DNA of 38,782 nt, from positions 1-38,782 of the forward strand of contig JBCCIS010000050.1 in the NCBI GenBank assembly GCA_039028155.1, read 5' to 3'. The notes under the pieces were generated by a model. That model saw only the letters and a program-made list of their open reading frames with translations, did no database searches and was not told the origin of the DNA. This DNA comes from Pseudomonadota bacterium (lineage in GTDB: Bacteria; Pseudomonadota; Alphaproteobacteria; SP197). The position numbers and the translations under genes are program-made. Positions 32,984 through 38,782 of this stretch are shown here, in pieces (within the stretch, counting starts at the first letter, position 1; each line of letters begins with the position of its first letter).

Positions 32984-34240
32984 ATGTCTACGGATGTCGA
33001 TCTGGTAATTGTTGGCGCGGGCGCGGCCGGCCTGGCCGCGGCCAAAGAGGCGCGGAAACTTGGCCTGACCTTTACGCTGCTGGAAGCATCACACCGCATT
33101 GGCGGGCGCGCCTATACCGAGGACTTCGCACCCGGCGTGCCGTTCGACCTGGGCTGCCATTGGATGCACTCGGCAAGCCTGAACCCGTTCGTCGCCATCG
33201 CCGATCGCGAGGGCTTCCATTACGCAAGGGACAGCGATTGGCACTCCTCTATCTTCGAGCGCGGCACCTGGTTGTCCGATGAAAAACTCGCCGAAATGAG
33301 TGATGCCGAAGAAGCCTTGGAGGAGGTTATCGAGGCTGCGGTCAAAGACGGCAAGGATATTGCCATCGCCGACCTCATGGACCTGGCCAGTCCTTGGGCA
33401 CCCTACCTCGCCTATTGGTTCTCCCTCGGCACCTCACGCGATATCGACCAGGTCTCCATCGTAGATAACGTCGCCTACAACGACACCGACGAAGACTGGC
33501 CATTGCGCGAAGGCTTTGGCGCGCTGGTGGCCAAATGGGCTGCCGACGTCCCGGTGACGCTGAACGCGCCTGTGTCACGAATCGCTTGGGACGCCAAGGG
33601 CGTGAGCGTCGAATCGGCCAAGGGCACGGTCAGCGCCCGGCGGGTATTGGTCACGGTATCGACCAACGTGCTTGCCTCCGGCGCCATCGTCTTCGATCCG
33701 GCGCTGCCGGTCTGGAAGCACGATGCCATCGCGGCGCTGCCGCTGGGCGTTCACAACCGCATCGGCATCATGCTGAACGACAACCCCTTCGGTTCCGACG
33801 TCAAGGACAACGCCACCATCATGTTGGACGGCGACGACGTGCCGATGTCCATTGAAATCAGGCCCTTCGACCTTCCCTATGTCAGCGGCGTCACGGGTGG
33901 CCGATTTGGCTCCTGGCTTGAGCGCGCGGGGCAGAAGGCCTCGGTCGACTACGTCACTGAACGCCTGGTCAAGGCGTTTGGCAGTGATGTCGCGAAGTCG
34001 CTGTCAGAGCGGGTTATCGTCACGGCGTGGGAAGGCGACCCGTGGACTCTCGGTTCCTACTCCGGCGCCACACCAGGCAATGGCCATATGCGCGCCGAAC
34101 TCGCGAAGCCGGTCGATGACACGGTGTTCTTCGCCGGCGAAGCAGCCCACACATCGTTCTACGCAACCTGTCACGGCGCCTATCTCAGCGGCATCGACCA
34201 GGTGCAAACGATCGCCAAAGGGTTGAAGATCGCGGCCTAG
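32984..34240 (+). CDS. Flavin-dependent amine oxidase
   Basis: The 418-aa protein has a dinucleotide-binding N-terminus (VDLVIVGAGAAGLAAAKEA), followed by LLEASHRIGGRAYT, and ends with the amine-oxidase C-terminal FAD motif FAGEAAHTSFYATCHGAYLSG. It oxidises a primary or secondary amine to an imine with release of peroxide, as in monoamine and polyamine oxidases. The ATG at 32984 follows AGGTGG at short spacing; an upstream in-frame ATG at 32942 is less likely. No Tat or Sec signal, so it is cytoplasmic. Downstream lies the substrate-binding protein gene in the same direction, 128 bp away. Confidence 0.88.
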   Translation: MSTDVDLVIVGAGAAGLAAAKEARKLGLTFTLLEASHRIGGRAYTEDFAPGVPFDLGCHWMHSASLNPFVAIADREGFHYARDSDWHSSIFERGTWLSDEKLAEMSDAEEALEEVIEAAVKDGKDIAIADLMDLASPWAPYLAYWFSLGTSRDIDQVSIVDNVAYNDTDEDWPLREGFGALVAKWAADVPVTLNAPVSRIAWDAKGVSVESAKGTVSARRVLVTVSTNVLASGAIVFDPALPVWKHDAIAALPLGVHNRIGIMLNDNPFGSDVKDNATIMLDGDDVPMSIEIRPFDLPYVSGVTGGRFGSWLERAGQKASVDYVTERLVKAFGSDVAKSLSERVIVTAWEGDPWTLGSYSGATPGNGHMRAELAKPVDDTVFFAGEAAHTSFYATCHGAYLSGIDQVQTIAKGLKIAA

Positions 34241-34368
34241 CCACGCGTAGACTGCACAGTCCTTATCAAAACATGTGACCATCGCGAAGCCATTGGCATA
34301 CGATAGCGGCAATGGGTCCTTAGGCATGTGCCCATATTGAACAACGAGCCGGACAAGGGAGGCTGTTC

Positions 34369-35979
34369 ATGGACAAAAAGGACGTACTGAAGCGTGAGTT
34401 CCTCAAAGGCAAGGTGTCGCGCCGCGATTTCAACGCCGGCCTGATGAGCATGGGTTTGACGGCGGCTGCGGCAGGCACCTTCGTCAGCACAACGATCGAG
34501 GAAGCCCAGGCCGCCGAGCCCAAGTCCGGCGGCTACATGCGGGTCGCCTCGACCGGCAGCCACGCGGGCGACACGCTGGATCCGGCAAAGATTGTCGGCG
34601 GTATCGACATCATGCGCGCCGGCCTGCTCTATAACCGCTTGATCGACTTCCTGCCCGACCAGGGACTTGTCGGCAACCTTGGCACCAGTTGGGAATCGAA
34701 CGGCGACGCCACCGTGTGGACCATCGAGCTGATGGACGGGGTCGAGTTCCACAACGGCAAGACCATGACCGCGGCCGATGTCGCCTACTCCTTCAATCGC
34801 CACCTGAACCCGGATATCGGTTCGCCGGCGAACGCCTATCTGGGCGATGTCGATACGATCGTGGCCGACGGCGACAAGCATGTCGTCTTCAACATGAAAG
34901 CGCCCAACGCCGACATACCCTATCTGCTGACGGAGTATCACTTCACCGTGCAGCCGGAAGGGCAGGACACAGAGGCCTACACCTCCGGCAACGCGGTGGG
35001 AACCGGCGCCTGGATGGTCGATGAGTTCGAGCCGGGCATTGCCGCGGTCTTCAAGCGCAATCCCAACTATCACCGCAGCGGCCGGCCCTATATCGACGAG
35101 ATCGAGACGTTCGGCATTCCCGACAACGCCTCGCGCGTCAACGCGTTGCTTGCCGGCGAGGCTGACATCATCGCCGCGCTCGATCCTCAGTTGATGGCGG
35201 AGGTCGAGGCTTCGGACAACGCGCACGTCTTGAACCAGCCAGGCGGCGCCCATCCGACCTATCCGATGCGTGCCGATACCGCACCCTATTCCGACAACAA
35301 CGTCAGGCTAGCGATCAAGCACGCAGTCGATCGCCAGCGCATGCTGGATCTGGCCTGGGAAGGCAATGGCGTGGTCGGCCGGGATCATCCGATTCCTGAG
35401 TTCGACCCCTTCTTCGCGGCGGATGTCGAGCCACTGGCCACTGATCCTGACAAGGTAAAGTTCTACCTGAAGGAAGCCGGCATGGAGAATGCCGAGTTCG
35501 AACTGAACGCGTCCGACGCCAACTTCGGCGGCGCAAATGCCAGTGTCGTCATGGCCGAGTTGATGCGCGAATCCGGCCTGAAGGTGAACGTCAAAAAGGT
35601 GCCGTCCGATGGCTACTGGAGTGCTGTGTGGATGGTCGTGCCGTGGTGCGGTTCGTCCTGGTATGGCAGACCGACAGCCGACCTGATGCTGTCGATCGCC
35701 TATATCACCGGCGGCTCGTGGAACGAGAGCTTCTGGTCGAACGAAAAGTTCGACAATCTGGTTCTCGAAGCGCGCAAGACGACTGATACGGATCTGCGTA
35801 AGGAAATGTATCGCGACATCCAGATCCTGATGCGTGACGAAGGTTCGACCGTAACGCCCGTCTTCACCAACTGGATCGACGGCTACAGCTCGAAGGTGAA
35901 GGACCTGAAGGGTCATCCTCACGGCTTCACCGGATGGATGTACTGGGAAGACGTCTGGCTCGACGACGGTTCGGCCTGA
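34369..35979 (+). CDS. Periplasmic substrate-binding protein of a Dpp/Opp-type ABC importer
   Basis: The 536-aa protein belongs to the SBP_bac_5 family. It begins with a Tat-type signal (VSRRDFNAGL, hydrophobic stretch, cleavage near EEAQAAEP, about residue 48). Seen in the mature part: DTLDPAKIVGG, TWTIEL-like WTIELMDGVEFHNGKTMTA, DVAYSFNRHL and AIKHAVDRQRMLDLAW, all standard for this family. Ligands are peptides, opines, glycosides or amino acid derivatives. The ribosome-binding site GGGAGG is strong. A terminator follows at once, so the gene is probably expressed alone or with the amine oxidase. It is the likely partner of the permeases at 28506-30328 although on the opposite strand. Confidence 0.92.
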   Translation: MDKKDVLKREFLKGKVSRRDFNAGLMSMGLTAAAAGTFVSTTIEEAQAAEPKSGGYMRVASTGSHAGDTLDPAKIVGGIDIMRAGLLYNRLIDFLPDQGLVGNLGTSWESNGDATVWTIELMDGVEFHNGKTMTAADVAYSFNRHLNPDIGSPANAYLGDVDTIVADGDKHVVFNMKAPNADIPYLLTEYHFTVQPEGQDTEAYTSGNAVGTGAWMVDEFEPGIAAVFKRNPNYHRSGRPYIDEIETFGIPDNASRVNALLAGEADIIAALDPQLMAEVEASDNAHVLNQPGGAHPTYPMRADTAPYSDNNVRLAIKHAVDRQRMLDLAWEGNGVVGRDHPIPEFDPFFAADVEPLATDPDKVKFYLKEAGMENAEFELNASDANFGGANASVVMAELMRESGLKVNVKKVPSDGYWSAVWMVVPWCGSSWYGRPTADLMLSIAYITGGSWNESFWSNEKFDNLVLEARKTTDTDLRKEMYRDIQILMRDEGSTVTPVFTNWIDGYSSKVKDLKGHPHGFTGWMYWEDVWLDDGSA

Positions 35980-36003
35980 CGAACACCCGTCTTCTAGTTA
36001 TGA

Positions 36004-36035
36004 GGGCCGGTCGCTTGCGACCGGCCCTTTTTCTT
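36004..36035 (+). terminator. Intrinsic terminator of the substrate-binding protein gene
   Basis: GGGCCGGTCGC (36004-36014) and GCGACCGGCCC (36017-36027) form a perfect 11-bp stem, followed by TTTTTCTT. It serves the plus strand. The T-tract overlaps the stop codon of the convergent CocE/NonD gene at 36034. Confidence 0.93.
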
Positions 36036-38070
36036 ACGCGAGCTGTCGGGGAATACGGCGCGAAAGATGCCGGTCGTACACCCGCTCGCCCGCCTCCTCC
36101 GCAACAATGTCGGCTTCAACAAGGAAGCCGTCAGCGTCCGCGGTGACGGTTGTTGCCGCCTCGATGGCAATATCCCAGTCACCACGACGTTGCGCGATAC
36201 GCCAGGACACCTCGCCGCCGCCGGACAAGGGCTCGCCGTCGGTGATCCACTGGCGTTCGCTGCCTTGGGCATCGACCTCCATGGCGTGGTCGTCAATCCG
36301 ATAGGCACCGTCATCCTTTTCCAAGATCAGTTCGACGCGTCCGCTTGCAAGGTCGCGTTCGAAGCGCCGGACGCGACCGAACGCCCGCAACCACGTCAAC
36401 GCCGGTGGTGGCGGCACTTCGGCGGCGGGGAACGGCGCCGGCGTGGCTCCGGCTCCCTCCGGCCATACCGGCAGATCCAGCTGACTGCCGGATAAATCAA
36501 CGCAGACGGTCGCTTCGGCCGGCGCCGGCCACAGGAGCGGCCACGACCCCGTCGAAAGCGCGATGCGCAGGCGGCTTCCTTGCGCAAAGGACTGCGCGAT
36601 CGCGTTCAGCGTGATGGTGACGTCGTAGTCCTCGCCGGGTCGCAACGCTTCCGGGCTCGCGTGCCCGCCCTGGTGGGTCAGGTTGAGCGCTCCCCAGGAG
36701 ACAAGCGTCGACGTGCCGTCCGGCGCCACGGCGCACAGGCGTGCCACCAATGTGGCGACTGGCTGATCGGAGGCGACGCGCAGGCGCAGTTGTGGCGTTC
36801 CGACGATGCTGAGTTCGGACCCAAGCGGCGGTCCGTCGAAGCACACCGCCAAGGCATCGTCCGGCCGTTGATCAAGCGGCAGTTCGGGGCCGATGCCGTG
36901 GGGATTCCATTCGCCCGTCAGGGTGCCCAGGGACAGCGGCGTCTTGACGTCCACACGTCCCTCGGCCGCCTCACCAAGCGTCCCGTTACCCAGCGGCAGA
37001 TCGTGCCAGACCACATCCGGCGCAGGCCATGCCGTCTGCGTGATCCATCGGCCGGGACGTTCGCTATAGCTCGCGGCGGGCGCCGCCGGTTCCTGCAACC
37101 AGAGCCGCACCATCGCCTCGTTGTCGATGCCGTTGTCATCACCTTTCAACCAGCGATCCCACCAGCGCAACGTCTCCTGCAAAAAGCCGATCGCGGGGCC
37201 TGGCGCGGCGATATGCGGATAACCGTGCGCCCACGGCCCGATCAGACAGCGGCGCGGCACCTTGAGACCGGCCATCAAGCGCAGGGCCGTGTTGGTGTAC
37301 CCGTCGGCCCACCCGGTCACCGCATAGACCGGACACCGAATGGCATCCCAATCCTCGTTGACCGAGCCATGACGCCAGTAGGCATCGCGCGTCGGATGTG
37401 ACATCCACTCCGCCGTCGTGAACGGCAAGTTGTCGAGGCGGTCGCGCCACATGTCGCGCCAGCGTTCGCCGACGACCTCGGGATCGGGCGGGCGCGCAGA
37501 ATAGGCCAGGCTTTGACCGCCCCATGCCAGGTTGTTGCGCAAGAGACAGCCGCCCATGTAGTGGACGTCGTCGGCATAACGGTCGTCCGTTGAGCACAGC
37601 GTGACGACGGCCTTAAGTTCTGGCGGGCGACGCATGGCGACCTGAAGGCCGCTGAAACCGCCCCATGAGATGCCGATCATGCCGATCGATCCGGTGCACC
37701 ATGGCTGCGCGGCAATCCAGGCCAGCGCCTCCAGCATGTCGTCCTGCTCCCGGGCCACGTACTCGTCCATCGGCAGGCCTTCGGAATCACCGGATCCGCG
37801 AATATCCAGGCGAATCGCGGCATAACCATGCCCGGCATACCAGGGGTGGATCAGCTCATCGCGTGGCAGCGTAAAGTCGCGCTTGCGGTAGGGAATGTAC
37901 TCGACGACGGCGGGCACCGGGTTGGTTTCGGCATCGTCCGGTAACCAGATGCGTGCCGCCAGGCGGACGCCGTCCGACATCGGAATCCAGTCATGCGCGA
38001 TTTCGCGTATCGCGCACGGAAACGTGTCGACGATGTTGAGGTCACCGTCAGCAGCAACCAAGTTAACCAT
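36034..38070 (-). CDS. CocE/NonD family hydrolase (X-Pro dipeptidyl-peptidase S15 fold), copy B
   Basis: A 678-aa paralogue of the protein at 24010-26052 with the same layout: EYIPYRKRDFT, DIRGSGDSEG, nucleophile GISWGGF (Ser135), GWADGY (Asp256), GPWAHGYP (His282) and a C-terminal jelly-roll domain. Stretches such as CSTDDRYADDVHYMGGCLL are identical in both. The two are roughly half identical over the first 350 residues by eye, and diverge more in the C-terminal domain. The start at 38070 is chosen because upstream codons do not match copy A; GGGG lies a few bases before the ATG. No signal peptide. The GntR regulator gene lies 78 bp upstream on the same strand. Confidence 0.9.
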   Translation of the reverse strand: MVNLVAADGDLNIVDTFPCAIREIAHDWIPMSDGVRLAARIWLPDDAETNPVPAVVEYIPYRKRDFTLPRDELIHPWYAGHGYAAIRLDIRGSGDSEGLPMDEYVAREQDDMLEALAWIAAQPWCTGSIGMIGISWGGFSGLQVAMRRPPELKAVVTLCSTDDRYADDVHYMGGCLLRNNLAWGGQSLAYSARPPDPEVVGERWRDMWRDRLDNLPFTTAEWMSHPTRDAYWRHGSVNEDWDAIRCPVYAVTGWADGYTNTALRLMAGLKVPRRCLIGPWAHGYPHIAAPGPAIGFLQETLRWWDRWLKGDDNGIDNEAMVRLWLQEPAAPAASYSERPGRWITQTAWPAPDVVWHDLPLGNGTLGEAAEGRVDVKTPLSLGTLTGEWNPHGIGPELPLDQRPDDALAVCFDGPPLGSELSIVGTPQLRLRVASDQPVATLVARLCAVAPDGTSTLVSWGALNLTHQGGHASPEALRPGEDYDVTITLNAIAQSFAQGSRLRIALSTGSWPLLWPAPAEATVCVDLSGSQLDLPVWPEGAGATPAPFPAAEVPPPPALTWLRAFGRVRRFERDLASGRVELILEKDDGAYRIDDHAMEVDAQGSERQWITDGEPLSGGGEVSWRIAQRRGDWDIAIEAATTVTADADGFLVEADIVAEEAGERVYDRHLSRRIPRQLA

Positions 38071-38148
38071 GCATCCCCACCACACCCGTGAGGCCTGCAT
38101 TGCACACCAGGTTGCCGGTCAACGGCAAGCCATCAGCGCGGGCGAACG

Positions 38149-38782
38149 TCAGTCGGCGTCTTCGGGCAGATTTTCCGGCAATGCCATGTGACCGACCACG
38201 CGCCGTTGCGCGTTGCCGACATGCGCGCGCATCGCGACGCGCGCTCGGTCGGCATCGCCGTCCTCGATCGCAGACATGATGGCATCGTGTTCCTGGCGCA
38301 CGATCACCACACGCTCCTGCTGCTTTTTGGCGTCGAGCGAACGGGCAAGCTCCATGCCCTGGCCGATATCGTCGAACAGACCTTCCATGGTCTCGGCGAA
38401 TAGGTCGTTGCCGCTGGCGCGGGCGATGTTCAGGTGGAACTCCAGATCGGACGTCTTGCCGACCCGGCCTTGGTTGACCGCCGTATCAAAGTCTCTGTGG
38501 GACTTTCTGATCGCCCGCAACTGGCTCGCACTGCGCCTGGTCGCCGCCAGGGCGGCCGCCTCGCCTTCCAGCGCGACGCGGAACTCGAAACAGCGCAGCG
38601 ACTGGGCAACGTTGGCACACGGCGCGTAGCGCAGAATCTCGTTGGCCGGTCGCCGTCGAACGTAGCTTCCCGAACCCTGACGGGAATCGACGATACCGTC
38701 GGCCCTGAGCCGTGCCAGCGCCTCGCGCACAACCGGGCGCGAGACCTCGAACATGCGGCAAAAGTCATGCTCTGAAGGCAGC
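38149..38782 (-). CDS. FadR-type GntR family transcriptional regulator (N-terminus beyond window)
   Basis: The frame is open to the window edge and its first visible codons read LPSEHDFCRMFEVSRPVVREAL, the recognition part of a GntR winged helix (SRPVVREAL), then GSGSYVRRRP (wing). Residues after that form an all-helical FCD ligand domain with FEFRVALEGEAAALAA, DLEFHLNIARASGN and EHDAIMSAIEDGDADRARVAMRAHV; the Asp and His residues there are the usual metal or ligand site. About 211 residues are visible, so only 25 or so are missing. It probably senses a carboxylate from the local pathway and represses nearby genes (inference). Confidence 0.9.
   Translation of the reverse strand, partial: LPSEHDFCRMFEVSRPVVREALARLRADGIVDSRQGSGSYVRRRPANEILRYAPCANVAQSLRCFEFRVALEGEAAALAATRRSASQLRAIRKSHRDFDTAVNQGRVGKTSDLEFHLNIARASGNDLFAETMEGLFDDIGQGMELARSLDAKKQQERVVIVRQEHDAIMSAIEDGDADRARVAMRAHVGNAQRRVVGHMALPENLPEDAD

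Overview
The window is high-GC (roughly 63 percent, estimated by eye) bacterial chromosome. Gene content, frequent GTG and TTG starts, 4-bp start/stop overlaps and the family types (groESL end, SPOR protein, CGNR regulator with azlCD, tartrate dehydrogenase, dimethylglycine-dehydrogenase-like protein, several organic-nitrogen hydrolases) suggest a free-living alphaproteobacterium, probably Rhodospirillales-like and possibly marine. The taxonomic call is inference. No phage, IS element, CRISPR array, rRNA or tRNA was recognised. Coding density is high and no gene-free stretch exceeds 300 bp.

Layout. (1) 1-231: the 3' end of groEL, then three consecutive hairpins: a simple stem, a two-tier nested palindrome that looks like a dispersed intergenic repeat, and a strong intrinsic terminator. 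(2) 232-3860, minus strand: a three-gene operon with a small and a large subunit resembling N,N-dimethylformamidase (DMFase) and a hydroxylysine-kinase-like phosphotransferase. (3) 3962-7860: an inositol-monophosphatase-family enzyme, a membrane-anchored acidic SPOR protein, a tyrosine phosphatase and a 3-hydroxyisobutyrate-dehydrogenase-family reductase. (4) 8020-11511: two small membrane or exported proteins, an Uup-type ABC-F ATPase, and an exported SAM-hydroxide-adenosyltransferase-like protein that appears to lack the usual catalytic His. (5) 11544-13221: a CGNR regulator divergent from azlCD, with a pair of matching palindromes around a good promoter. (6) 13231-16748: a CoxL-like molybdenum hydroxylase without its partner subunits, and an M24 (creatinase-fold) protein with an altered metal site. 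(7) 16901-19775: META lipoprotein, tartrate/D-malate dehydrogenase, a DUF6165-like protein and a PaaG-like isomerase. (8) 19921-23917: ABC-2 permease, a structured convergent intergenic region, SRPBCC protein, and a dimethylglycine/sarcosine-dehydrogenase-like flavoprotein.

(9) 24010-38782 looks like a small-molecule scavenging region. It has a Dpp/Opp-type importer (two permeases plus a fused double ATPase), a Tat-type substrate-binding protein transcribed on the opposite strand about 4 kb away, a GNAT acetyltransferase, a mandelate-racemase/muconate-lactonising (MR/MLE) enzyme, a flavin amine oxidase, and two closely similar CocE/NonD (S15) hydrolases at its two ends. A FadR-type GntR regulator runs off the right edge. 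My reading, which is inference, is an uptake-and-breakdown module for an amide, ester or peptide-like organic nitrogen compound. Together with the DMFase-like, creatinase-like and dimethylglycine-dehydrogenase-like proteins elsewhere, the window is rich in C-N bond chemistry.
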